Shown here: one piece after another, positions 40,780 to 54,894 of the stretch | Layout: each line of letters starts with the position of its first letter | Numbering within the stretch: the first letter of the stretch is position 1 | NCBI RefSeq assembly: GCF_008831285.2 | Contig: NC_045148.1 | Span: 20,081,002 to 20,145,001, forward strand | Length of the DNA stretch: 64,000 nt | Origin: Nymphaea colorata | Taxonomy: Eukaryota; Streptophyta; Magnoliopsida; Nymphaeales; Nymphaeaceae | Direction: 5' to 3' | Program-made: the position numbers and the translations under genes | The notes under the pieces: generated by a model | Seen by the model: only the letters and a program-made list of their open reading frames with translations | Told to the model about the DNA's origin: nothing | Databases searched by the model: none

Positions 40780-43774
40780 TGTCAACCTGATACGAGCCCA
40801 CTTAGGACCTGCACTAGGACTAAGCAGGGGTTAGGCGAGACTAGTGAGGTTAGGATGGAACCCTTAGAAATTCTTGGGTCCAACGTCCCAACAAATGAGA
40901 ACATAGGAAATTCAGAACCTAGAGCGTTAGCAGTGGGAGGTGAGGGTGGAATAGCAACGGCTCTAGGATAGGTTTTCGAGCAAGGAAGGCCGGTACATGG
41001 AGAAACCAGGGGCTAGGAAACCAAATTCCTAGGATTTGGTCCAGTATAGGCTTAAGTTTAGTTCTTGAGTCGAGTCCAAAACCCAAGTCCTTAGAGTCGG
41101 GTTTGCGCGAGTCTAGGGAAGTCATCTAGTCGAGTTGAGCCCAGCTCGAGGAGGCTAGATGAGTGTGCTAAGCAAGTGGTTTCCATCTTGAGCTCACATG
41201 GCTCGGGAGGAGTTTTTATTCAGGAGTTACACTTAGTGTTTGGTTTTCTCTATTCGATTTGATTACATATTCATTCATTCGCATAATTCCACATTACTTA
41301 CCAAGTCGGGTTGTGACTTGGGATGATATCGCTTTTATTATGTTTATGCATTTCATTTTGAGTTTTGGGGCTGGATTCATGTTTGGAATCCAGATTTGAA
41401 TACGCTTGTATAAATTGAATTGGATCAAGGGACTGAGATTGCAATTTTGGGAATTTGAGATCATTTGATTTTTGCCTCTCTCTCTCTCCTCACGTTTCTC
41501 CTCTCTTCACGTCAATCCCTCTCTCCCTTGTCTCTCTTCTCTCCTCAACTCTCCTAAGACCAGCGTGCTGGCCTCTCTCCCCCCTCTTGTCTCCCTCTCC
41601 TCTCTTCTTCTTCCATCATCTCTCTCGTCATCCCCTCCTAGTCACATTTATCTCCAATTGAAGAAGAAGGAGCGGTGATTCCTCTAGGCGAGCCACGGCC
41701 CTAGGGGGATTTTCAACACTTCGACTTCACCTCGGATCTGCACGCCTTGGGTGCAATTCCTCTGCCATATCAGAGGAGTTAGAGGCTCTAGACGCACAAA
41801 GGAGGCTGCGGTTTCATCCCTAGTAGCGCAGCAACCCATCGTGAATCAAGAAAGAAAGGTTAGTTCGTTCCCGTTTTGGAATTGTCTAAGTAACGTGTTG
41901 GCTTAGTTTAGTTTTGGATCTCTCGAGGGAGGGGTTGGAACTCTTGAGTCACAGCCAAGATTCCATCATCTTCTTTGCGTGGAAGTCACTTCTAAACTAG
42001 GTTTTACAAGTCTTAGAAGGATTCCAAAGGAGACGCGCTTGCCAACGTTGAAAGAAAGTTCAAATTTGGTCTAGTAAGGGCCGAGCTTCTTCAAAGAGAA
42101 ACACAGAACTTGCTGGAGTTTTCACTAGAAAATCAGTATTCCATCAACACGTTCCACGGTGAAATACCATCAAAGCCAACAAAGAAGCATAGGAGAAAAA
42201 TCAGCGCGAGAAAAGAAGAAGAACGCTGGTGGTTTCGCGTAGAACGGCCAAGGCGTTTGCAAAATACAAGTCACCGAAAAATTCTGGTTTTCCGGCCACC
42301 TCTGCCATTTTTCCGGCTACCTTCGGCACCTTTCGGGCAACCACGCCCAAGGTCTGATTTACCCCTCATTGCCACGAAAGGAGTTAGTCATTTGAAGGGT
42401 TAAAACGTCCACCATTGATCAAAAAGTGAGTACCGCATAAAGTGAAGAGAGGTTGGAGCCGATCTTTTGGGAAGCTCCACTTTTTTAGCTAGGATTGGGT
42501 TAAGGATCAATGAGGAGTTCTTACATCTGGGTCAAATGATTCTAGAGATGCCACGTTGCCACATTTGATTATATTGGAGAAATCGGCTACCAAAGGAGTC
42601 CACATTTGGTGGAATCACATCCAAAGTTTTAGGAGTCCCAATTAACCGTCATCACCTAGACCTTTGCCACCTCACGTCCCAATCCCTACATTTGAGTTAG
42701 AATCCATTCTTTTAGGAATCCATCTCCATCCGTGAGAGGAGGGTCCTCATTTGACCCCTTTCCCACGTGGCCACTTTTAGTAATTTTTTTAGTCAATCAT
42801 AAGCCCGTAAGCCTTGTCTTACCCACTAAATCCCCTCATCCTTGACTTCACTACATAATCCCAAGCTCCTAAACCTCACACCCTTAGATCCCTCCTTCAC
42901 ACCGTAGAGGAAACCGTCCAAGCCCTTCTTTCCCAAGCTGTCCCCAAGCCAGCCTCACATAAGGATACACCAAGGCTCTATGACCGAGCTTCCATCACTT
43001 GACCGTAGCTAGGGTCATTCCCCAGCTCTAGACCGAGCTGACCAGCAACATCAAATCTTTTTGGCGTGCATCCTTGGGCTTCTTCACTTGTCGCCCAAGT
43101 GGATCGAGGTCTACACCACATTAGGCCTCCTTCGTGCGCTGCCACGCACTCAGCCAGGGGGGGCTGAGCTAGGAGGCATCCCTTTGTCTCACTTGGAGCC
43201 GAGGACCCCTTCGGAAGCGGCTGAACCTTCCCTTGTTCCAGCTTGGTCTTCAGCATTGTCCGTGTGAAGGAAGGAGACGCTTGCAATTGAACCAGCGTCG
43301 CCCTTGGCGTTGACGTCGTCCTCCTTTGAGATGCTCCCATGGCAGCCGTCTTCTTGGTGTGACCACGGGCTAGCATTCTTCTAGAGCCACAACATCCCTT
43401 TCATCTTCTGCACACATCAGAAAAGTGGTAGAATCTTGAAGTCTGAACGGCGAAGCGCAAGATCGCCTTGGAGAGGTACCGATTTTTCTATAAATCGGAT
43501 TCGCTTAAGTTTGAATATTCTTATTTGCTTTCGTTAGATTTTCCAGATTTCTTGTAGTTTCCTGGAGGTCTTGTGACTAAGATCCGGCTACAAGAGATCA
43601 TTTGTGAGTGAGTCTAGTTTGCTTTACATCAATAATGTTGGAGACATTTTGCTTAGCATCGCTTTGATTCTTCCTAGTGTCGTAAGGACCCTCTACGAGG
43701 ATCTTGGGGAGTAGGATTGACTCTAGGACTGGGCTGTCGCCTAAGCCGGAGTAAGATCCTACCACAACCTGACA
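40780..43774. other. Unrecognised noncoding block of about 3 kb, possibly LTR-like
   Basis: The block begins TGTCA and ends TGACA, as an LTR might, and interrupts CRK-like upstream DNA on its left. It contains a CT-rich leader-like tract (41466-41640), GC-rich text near 42970-43330, and no credible gene on either strand. No target duplication or partner LTR was found, so a large solo LTR is only a guess. Confidence 0.3.
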
Positions 43775-44173
43775 GTTAAGACGTAAAAAAAAGAAAATTG
43801 TGTTACTTTAGATCGTTGTTTCAAATATTAAATTAACAAAAAGACGTCGCTTTTTGTGCAATAGAAAAGGTCGCCTTTGTTATTTCCTATATTCCTAATG
43901 CTTCAGCCAAAGTCCACACACATTACGTAACGTACGCCCGTGTCAGTAAATTGAAGCCATAAAAGTAAAATGGGGCCTATGTTTGACAAAATGGGCAAAA
44001 GAGAGGAGCCATTTGAATGAAAACTAGAAAGTTGCAAATGACCTCGTTCGGAGAGTCTATATAACGGTTAACGATGAAGAAACAGACGATCAGAATATGG
44101 TGCATGCTTCCTGCTTCCTACTTCCCGTTTCTACGCAGAAGAATCCTGTCATCCTTCACATAGTGGTGGAGCA
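43775..44173. other. CRK D leader region, no gene
   Basis: Short AT-rich segment followed by the familiar leader DNA (TGCATGCTTCC..., ACGCAGAAGAAT...) just before the start codon of D. Confidence 0.4.
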
Positions 44174-44605
44174 ATGCGCAGAACAGGCTGCTGCTTCATT
44201 TTCATAATCGCCCTTCTCCTTCCTCCGCGGCTAGTCAACATGGCTGAGAGCCCCTTCTGGATTTGCCACGACAGCTCAAACTACGCAGCAAACAGCACCT
44301 TTGGTCACAACCTGGAGCAAGCGCTGGCCTTTCTGGTAGCCAACGTTTCTTTCACCAGCTTCAACAATGTTACCGTCGGCAAGAGCCTCGACCAAGCCAT
44401 CGCCTACGCCCAGTGTCGAGGTGACCTCGACGCCGAAGCTTTCGAGGTTTGCGTTTTCGATGCTGTCTCACAGGTCACCCTACGGTGCCCCAAGAACAAC
44501 CCTTTGGGCCGCTTGTACGGGGGCGACAGTTTCAAGTATACTCAGAACTTGAATATCTACGCCCTTTAGAAGTTATCCCCAAAGAGCTGCAAGTCTTGAA
44601 TCATG
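44174..44605 (+). pseudogene. CRK pseudogene D (truncated exon-1 fragment)
   Basis: ATG at 44174, signal peptide (CCFIFIIALLLPPRL) and DUF26-1. The second cysteine of the C-x8-C-x2-C motif is phenylalanine (EAFEVC). A deletion then joins DUF26-1 (TLRCPKNN) directly to the middle of DUF26-2 (PLGRLYGGDSFKYTQNL), and a further small deletion leads to TAG at 44567-44569. Recognisable exon ends by about 44597, where the upstream DNA of E begins. No other exons exist for this locus. Confidence 0.85.
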
Positions 44606-46267
44606 TACCCTTGTCCGCAAGTTGGCACGTTAATTCTATTAATTTTTAGAATACGGCATGCACTGTATACTATTCTGTGGGCTAAGGACATACAACAAGG
44701 CACTGACTTTGTGAACTTGGATCAAACATTAAATTTCTTGGTACCTTAGAATCTACAGAAGTATAAATATCTGCAAATAATGTTACCTACTGACATATGA
44801 TCATGGAAAAACAGAGAAATTTTCAGAGGCCAATAAAGAACGCAACTCATGGCGAGCTGCATCCCTAACTATTGCAAATCCTTGATATTGAAACATAATG
44901 TTCTTGATTTACATGATCTTGTGTTATAGACCTATGCAAGTTTGAATCAAACTTGTAAGAAATGATATCATGCCTACTCTATTCGTGTCATTAAAATTGG
45001 TATACTTTTGGCATGTTATAGTGACCACTTTTTAAATACATGTCTACGAGAATCTTGTGACCATCTTCTTGTCTCATACGTCAACCTTATCGCAAAGATT
45101 GAGATTAATCTGCTATATTAATGCAGAAATTCGAGGCTACTAGTTTTTATACAATAGAATTTGCAGTAGCTACATTTAACATAATACAACTGCTTTCGTA
45201 GCAATTACTAACATGCAAACTTTTGTGACAAACCCATTTGCTAACTTTTGGATTACGCTTTCAATAAACCATGTTTTATTAAAAAATGATTTTTAAGAGA
45301 GTTCTAACAACCGGCATGTGTCTTTCGACGATAACATAAGACTAAAACTTGAAGGAAAGGGAAGAAACATAGTTTATTATGGAAAACCCTGGCCCAGCCA
45401 CAGGAGGAGGTGTTCAGTCCTTTATGAAAAATCAATTTTGACAAAACTGAGTTTTGAAGAACTCAATAATTTTGATGAAAAATGAATTTTGTCAAAACTG
45501 AGTTATGAAAAACTCAATAATTTTGATGTCACCAGACACTATTAAAATCGAGTCAACAATAGTTTGTTATCTACAAACAAATTTGGGAGTATTGGACTTA
45601 TGGCTCGAACATGTATTAGGTGGGGAAGGGACAGCAACTTATTTCCAGCGTTGGACGTTGGTAGAATGCATTAATGTAATAGCCAACAATCTCATATTTT
45701 TAATATATCTAATATATCTGATATATCACTAGCAATATTAAAAAAGAGATCCAAGTTGATGACATTTTGAAAGATTTAAACGGACTTAATTTTTCGACGT
45801 TGTTTTGTAACGCTCAACGAGAAATTCTCATTTCTTAAGCAAAAGAAGACGGCATCTTTGTTAGAAGTCGGCCCACATTGGCAAAATACAAATGTGAATT
45901 CCGTGTTTGAGAATATGGGTATATTAGCGGAGTCGTAATTCTGAACGAAGGCTTCCGTTTAAGCTGACTTGGTCGTCAGAAAATGACAACACGAGATTAG
46001 TTAATTAATTTCTTGACCCAGCCCTTTCATTTTCGAAATTAATTCATCTGTGTTCTGATGCGACGTACATGGAGTCATCATAGGAGTATGTCGATCTGTC
46101 CGGCGCCATGATCACACCATGTCGAGCAGAGACTATGCAAGAAGGGAGGGAGAAACAGTCGCCTTAAATTCCATTGTATATACTGCATGCCTGTTCAGTT
46201 CCTCCTCCTCCTTTGTTTCTCAATCTACGCAGAAAAATTATAGCATCGTTCTCACAGTGGTGGGGAA
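44606..46267 (+). other. Duplicated CRK upstream region (locus E), no gene
   Basis: Paralogous to 1800-3160 and 15370-17581. It contains repeat copy 5 (about 45240-45560), with an internal duplication of about 55 bp (45425-45535), and a W-box core TTGACC at 46013-46018. A TATATA run near 46177 lies about 90 bases before the start. Confidence 0.6.
45240..45560 (+). repeat. About 300-bp MITE-like repeat, copy 5
   Basis: Forward copy with an internal duplication of the AATTTTGTCAAAACTGAGTT section. It is truncated before its right end, jumping to CAACAATAG. Confidence 0.45.
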
Positions 46268-47658
46268 ATGTGGAGAAGAAGCTGCACCCTCATTGTCTTA
46301 ATTGCCCTTCTCCTTCCTATGCGGCTCGTCAACATGGCTGAAAACCCCTACTGGAATTGCCTCGGCAGCTCAAGCTACGAGGCGAACGGCACCTTCGGCC
46401 ACTGTGGGTTACAGCCTTGATCAAGCCATTGCCGCCGCCCAATGTCGAGGCGACCTCGATGGGGAAGCTTGCCAGGTCTGTGTCTCCGACGGTGCCTCAC
46501 TGGTCACCCTGCGATGCCCCAGAAAAAGATCGGCCATCATTGTCTTCCCAGACTGCATCCTGTATTTCCGTGGCGCCAACTCCACCTTACCTCCAGCATC
46601 CATGGATTTGTCGTTCCCGGGCCCTCAAGCCGTTCCTGACCCTCAAAGATTCAGTGCCATGCTCGCCCTCTTCTTCTACAAGCTGATTGTTTCCGCCACC
46701 ACCAACCCCTCGGGCCGCTTGTTCTGGGGCGACAAGTTCAAGTATGCTCAGAACTTGACCATCTATGGCAGCGGGGACTGCGTTCAGTCCGTGTCCCCAA
46801 AGCACTGCAGATCCTGCTTAGACATGGCCTTTCGAAGAATGCTCAGAGATGCTGGGGGTACAGATGGTGGTATTGTTTTTCATAACGACGAGTGCTTTGT
46901 AAGATTCGCAGCCTTTCCCATTTTCACTCCCTTACCCCACAAGATTGCTCCTAGCAGCGCCATTCCCATCTCAACAAATTGCTCCCCACCAGAATCCAGC
47001 AACAAGGTTGGCAGCCCCCTCCACAGAAACATCAAGGCTTTGCTCTCTCATCTGATAGTGTATGCACCTCCCTCCGGCTTCTACAGTGATACTGTCGGCC
47101 TAGGCTCCAGCCAAGTCTACGGTCAAGCCTTGTGCCGAGACGACATACCTGATGACGTTTGCTGGGAGTGCACTGCCCTGGCTTCTTCCAAAATCCAAGA
47201 ATTGTGCCCTAATAGTAGAAGGGCAATCATATGGCTCGACCACTGCCAGTTGCGCTACTCTGATGAGAACTTCGCCTGCAAAGTAGACGTCTACGACAGG
47301 GCATGCCAACCAGCAGCGGACAATGCATCAAATCCTTCGAGCTTCTATCAGAGTTTGAGAATCCTTGTAGCCAACCTGACCTCACTGGTGACGCAGAGCT
47401 CTCCTAATCGCTTCTTTGCTACGGGAGTCTCTGTCCTTGACGAAGCAAAGAGGATCTACGCTCTGGCGCAGTGCGTGAAAGATATACCTGCGGACCAATG
47501 TGGGTGGTGCTTGCAGAATGCCAGCTCCGATATTGCAGGATGCTTTAATGGAAAGCAAAACGGTCGCATCCTCAGGGGAAGCTGCAACTTGGCCTTTGGA
47601 GTGCGGCCCTTCTTCTCCGGCGATCCTACTGTGATATCACTTCCGAAGCCCAGTCATG
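46268..47658 (+). pseudogene. CRK E exon 1
   Basis: The leader frame from ATG 46268 meets a stop soon after the deletion. The ectodomain is open in the next frame from about 46302 to 47690, but that frame has no ATG before a signal peptide. Four DUF26 motifs are readable (CRGDLDGEAC, CVQSVSPKHC, CRDDIPDDVC and CVKDIPADQC starts). Confidence 0.9.
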
Positions 47659-48363
47659 GTGAGTCCAAATATATGGCATCACATGCTTAAACAGATCTAA
47701 AATCCCAACCACAACCATGTTTTCGTGGAAGACACAATTTTGAAATTAGAGCATTTGGGGTGTTCGCATTTAAATATAAATGCAACTTGTCGGATGACCA
47801 AATCTGCCTTCATCTGTTGCCACAAGCGCAAGTTTGGTAACCGTAATTCTAATTAGTTGTTCCTCCAACAGCTGGATGAATGTCTGTTCGGTAAAGTGGA
47901 CTGGTTTCCCATTCACTGTCCTTTGTATCGTTGAAGGAACTAACTTTTTGCTGATGAATTTGGAATACCTGTACTTCGTTATGGAACCAGGGTGTCAGGT
48001 TTGTCTGTTTTATTAGCTTACCAGATTGTATTTTTCTGCTTCTTTTTTGCTGTTGCTTCATTTTGTCCGTTATTACTTGATGATAAGGACCTCCCACAGT
48101 TGTCCCCTTTCTTTTGCTTTGTTCTACTGAATTTTTCCGATTTGCTGACATTATCTTCTTCTACTTACTCGGACAAGAAGAAAACAATCATACCCAATAT
48201 TTCTCTGCTGCTAGATGCTCCTGTGCCTTACGGGAGCCTTTATATTTTGCAAATTTTTGGAAAACAATTGTATGTTGTAGTTATGTCTAGTCCACATTGG
48301 ACATCCAACAATTTGAAAACAACCACGACTTACAAAAACATAACAATTATCCTTCCAAAACAG

Positions 48364-48737
48364 GGCATAAGCACTGGTGGATATATGTTATCATCTCCTT
48401 CGTTGGTGTGCTACTGCTAACAACAGCGTGTGCGTCTTGCTTAGTTCGAAGACGAAAGCAGAATCCAGGTAAAGCTCGTGTGCCTTTTAAAGGCTGTATA
48501 AGCAATCAATCTCACTTAAAAAAGAAAAAAAGATCATATCCTTGATCTCCTATTTCTTCATGTCTTCTTAGAGAATCAAAAACAGAAAGAAGCAACTTCA
48601 ATCGATTGGGAAAGTGCAAAAGAGAACGAGGCAACTTATAATTTACCACAATTCAGCCTGAGGACAGTTGAAGGTGCTACAGATAAATTTTCAAAATCAA
48701 ATAAGCTTGGAGAAGGTGGTTATGGTCTGTCTACAAG
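48364..48737 (+). pseudogene. CRK E exons 2 and 3
   Basis: Exon 2 (48364-48468) encodes HWWIYVIISFVGVLLLTTAC. Exon 3 (48572-48737) lacks one base in TATGGTCTGTC, where B has TATGGTCCTGTC, so the G-loop reading frame is lost. Confidence 0.88.
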
Positions 48738-49490
48738 GTAATTGGAGTAATTATTAACCCTTCTCTAATCATTCTCCCATTATTTATTATTAATAAGTGA
48801 AAATTACCATAAAGTTGATCCCTGTGATTTATTTGTAATAATATGGTCGATTTCTGACTTTCCTAATTATACGGGTCAGGGGAGTTTAATTCTCGACTGT
48901 ACTGAAATGTTGTTCTCTTCTTTGATATACTAGGGAAAGCTCCAAATGACAGTTTCTATATAACACCATTAAACTTGAGCTCTATAGTTAACCAGTTGTA
49001 AGAAACCGTGTTAGCTGAACAATATATGAAAAATAAAATGGTAACCAACTTTTTTTAAAAATTAAGGGGAAAATTGTGAAAAAATTTGATCCCTGTATTG
49101 AATTTTCTTTAGAGTGAGGAGCACATGTTTGGTGCTATGTCACATAGGTTCGTGGCGCGCATGCAGGAAAGGGTACACATTCTGACATTCACACATACAT
49201 ATATACATATCATTGTATACAAATAATAAAACTATCAATTCAAAAAGGAAGAAAACAATTTGTTTGCTGCTGCACTCGCAACAAAGTCATGCCTAATTGG
49301 GTGAGATGACATTTTTGAAGAGTCTCTGTTGCTCAGGATTGAAGATTATTTTCTTTTTTAGAATAACAATTAGATAACAACGACTTTGGTGCGTTTATCT
49401 TTCTAAAATGACCATGTTACTTAGTTTTGAAGATTAGTTACTCTTATTAGAATCACAAATATCTAAGAATTTGTGACGCTTTCCTTCCAG

Positions 49491-51587
<2,097 letters not shown>

Positions 51588-53478
51588 AAGAGACGAAGCT
51601 TGCACACCAAATGTACCTAAACATGGAAGAGATCATACCAATCTACTGGAAGCATTTGGGAAGTAACCACATATCTACTGGTTTAAACAAGTCACAATGA
51701 CTTTTTACTTGATAGTTTATGTCTCGCCATTCCTCTCTTTCATTTGTGGGCATAGGGCCGACGATCCGCACCCATGGCGAAAGGTTGATGGGGTTGTTCA
51801 ATAGTGGAAAAGAGTTGGAGGCACCACTTCGTCGAAAGGCCGGCTAGCATCCAGAAGGAAGAAAATGGAATCCTGCATCTAAGGCGTGGTTCTTAGTCAT
51901 AGAATAGGATGTTGTACTGTTTACTGTATCTGTTCTTTTGGATAATGACATATTCGGATTCATAGTTACATACAAATGAATAAAAGCCTATAGTATACCA
52001 AAATTCAAATATGAATTCACAATCCAAATCTGATCTAGATCTGATTTTTAAATTCATAACTGAATCTGAGTTGCTAACGGAATCTGAATGGTATTAAAAA
52101 CTGGCTTTCACGATGCATGAACAAAGAAAATATAGTGATATCTATTCATTACTTGATCCAATACGGTCTCATAGAACATGAATTTTCGGCCGTGAATGCT
52201 GCCAGAACTCGAAGTGGTAATGAAACACAAGATGAACTCTGAGTTCCCCACATTGACAGTGGCACATTTGACGCCACTGTATATGACGTTATCGTCAGTT
52301 GTTATCAAATTATGAAAACCATACGTGAAGCATGCGTTCTCACTGTGCTTTAACTTTTTAAAACAATATTTAATTTAATTGCTAAATATATGCGGCGCAT
52401 GATACGACTGCTAAGGTGGGTGGTCGCTGGACAAATTTAATATGCTCCGGTGCAACAATATATGTGCCCCTTGGATTTATTTAAAAAATTGATACCTACA
52501 TGAAAATAATATGACGGCTATTTGAGTGTTATTTGAGAAGACGGGAGACGTACAACTTATAAATTACTTTGGAATAAGAGGTGGAGCTGAATTATAGTTT
52601 TAAAATTCATTAAGAGCCGACATATATTTTTTCAAAATTTTTATATAAAATAATAAATTATAAAATTTATTTGTTTATTTTTTAGGGAGGCCCTTGGCAC
52701 TCTAGATAGAATAATGTTGTTTGTGCATGGTATGAACTAAAATTTACACGTGTTTCTCACCCACATAAATCTGTGGATCCCAGCATCCAAACAAGAATGG
52801 CAGCATCCAAAAAGATACTGTACAAGAATGGCAGCATCCAAAAAGATACTGTACAAGAATGGTGGAGTAACTCCTAAGATACTGTACAAGAATGGTGGAG
52901 TAACTCCTAATTTATTTCCAGCGCTAGTTGTTGGTTGAACTGCATTAAAAAGCCAGCAGACTGAGGGTAATAATGCAATGGATCCACTAAAACGGAAACA
53001 ATCGTCAACTTAAAGCCACATTAAGGACATTAAGGCTGGGCATCCGACCAGGCAGGACTGGCATTAAGTTTTTGCTGGCGGCTGAAGTTAGGTCTGTCCT
53101 TCAACTTTATATTGATCAAGTATTCGGTTCGATGTCTACTTATATTTGTAAACTATTAATATTTTATGTTTAATATCTCAAAAACTTTTAAAAATATACT
53201 AACAGTTTTTAAGAGTGTCATCAGTAACACAACATATGAAGAGTTTATAAAAATACATATGAAGAGTTCAAAAAAGTGACACGTAATTATAAGAGAGTAG
53301 TCGGTCGAAAAGTTTTTAGTGAACCCAGAATCGAGTCGTAGTAACCCCACCCCCACAGTTCAGGTAAAATTTTTAATCCGATTGAACGAGTGTCAAATAA
53401 CCAGCTGAACATCCTCCTCCGTTTCTTACTTTCAAACACAGAAAAGAATTCTCTCCTCCTTCGCATGGTGGTGGGAAC
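51588..53478. other. Intergenic between CRK E and F, no gene
   Basis: AT-rich, without a credible coding frame. It contains the 31-33-bp tandem repeat at 52793-52910 and ends with a short CRK-like leader before 53479. Only weak similarity to the other CRK upstream blocks is seen. Confidence 0.5.
52793..52910 (+). repeat. 31/33-bp tandem repeat, about 3.7 units
   Basis: Units start at 52793, 52824, 52855 and 52888, each opening AAGAATGG and closing AAGATACTGTAC. The first two carry CAGCATCCAA and the last two TGGAGTAACTCCT, so two sub-types are joined. Confidence 0.9.
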
Positions 53479-54492
53479 ATGTGCAGAACAGCATGCTGCT
53501 TCATCTTCCTAATTGTCCTCTTCCTCCCGCTGGGGTTCGCTGGCATGACTGAAACTCCCTTTTGGTACTGTTCCGGCAGCTCAAACTACACGGCGAACAG
53601 CACCTTCAGCCACAACCTGCAGCGGGCGCTGGCTTCTGTGGTAGCCAACGTTTCCCCCACCAGTTTCTACAATGTCACCGTAGGCAAGAGCCCCGACCAA
53701 GCACTTGCCACTGCCCAGTGCCGAGGTGACCTCGACGGTGAAGCTTGCCAGGTCTGCGTCTCTGATGCTGCCTCACAGGTCACCCAGCTGTGCCCTCAGA
53801 ACAGAGCGGCCATCATTTTCTTCCAAGGCTGCATTATGTACTACCATGACGCCAACTTCAGTGTGCCTCAATCATTTATGAATTTGTCATTTCAGAGGCT
53901 TGAGGCCATCCCCGACCCCCAAAGATTCCGACCCATACTCATTTCCTTAGCTCATCCTTTCCACAACCACCAACCCTTCAGGCCGCTTGTTCTGGGGCAA
54001 CATGTTCAGATACACTCAGAACCTGACTATCTACGCCACCGCACAGTGCATTCAATACCTGTCACCAAAGGGCTACACATCATGCTTAGACATAGCCTTG
54101 CTCAAATGCTCAAGGATGTTGGAGATAGACAGCGCGGTGCAGTTTACCATAACAACGAGTGCCTGGTAAGATTCGAGCCCTTTCCCTTCTGCACTCCACC
54201 ACCTCACAAGATTGATCCAAGCAGCAGCGCTTCCATTTCAAGTAATTGCTCCCAACCAACATCAAGCAACAAGGTTGGCAGCCCCTTTCATAGAAATCTC
54301 AAGGCTCTGCTCTCTTATTTGATAGAGAACGCACCTTTATCTGACTTCTATAATGATACCGTTGGCTTGGGCTCCGGCCAAGTCTACGGTCAGCCCCTAT
54401 GCCGAGGCGACATCCCCAGTGACGTTTGTTGGCACTGCACGACCCAGGCTTCCAGCAAAATCCAAGAGTTGTGCCCCAACATTAGAAGAGCC
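53479..54492 (+). pseudogene. CRK F exon 1, 5' part
   Basis: DUF26-1 is intact (CRGDLDGEACQVC). In the DUF26-2 region the open frame reads foreign residues, while the family motif (CIQYLSPKGY.SC) sits in another frame at 53987-54115, with its middle cysteine changed to tyrosine. DUF26-3 (CRGDIPSDVCWHC) is back in frame. Ends with target duplicate GAGCC (54488-54492). Confidence 0.88.
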
Positions 54493-54894
54493 TGTTGGGA
54501 TTTCCCCATCTGGATAGTCCTGCGTCGATACGGGTCCATATTCGTTTCGAACCCTAAGTATAAATATTCGTGTCTTGTGATGGTGTGAGACACATTCAGT
54601 TTTTACCGTCTGGGTAATCGGTCCCCTTAGCCATACATGAATTGTCTGTCCCCATCACTGGGTTGCTATGGCTGAGGAGAGAAACCCATTGCCGCCGCCG
54701 CCGCCGCTACCTCCGCAGGGGAACGACTCTATGGGGACTGTAGCCGTTCTTCCCACAACTGTCGACATTCAGTCAGCGGTTGCCTCTACAGGTTCTACTT
54801 CCGCCCTATTTGAAACACATGAATCATGAATGCTTCTTTCGAATTTCTGCATTTTCGTTTGTGCGCTATCTAGATTTCTAGCAAAGCTCCAACA
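54493..54894 (+). repeat. Left LTR (5' LTR) of the copia in CRK F
   Basis: 402 bp, with a GTATAAATA core-promoter motif near 54557 and a (GCC)n run near 54690-54707. The bases after it (ATGGGTTATGGGCCC) do not match the initiator Met tRNA priming site used by the other two elements. Confidence 0.93.

Noticed and set aside
42978-43376. 132-codon minus-strand frame
   Set aside because: GC-rich noncoding block, no domain, and an overlapping plus-strand frame of similar quality.
46302-46400. Apparent N-terminus of the long CRK E frame
   Set aside because: It begins at TTG and reads the signal-peptide DNA in the wrong frame; it is a result of the 65-bp deletion, not an alternative start.
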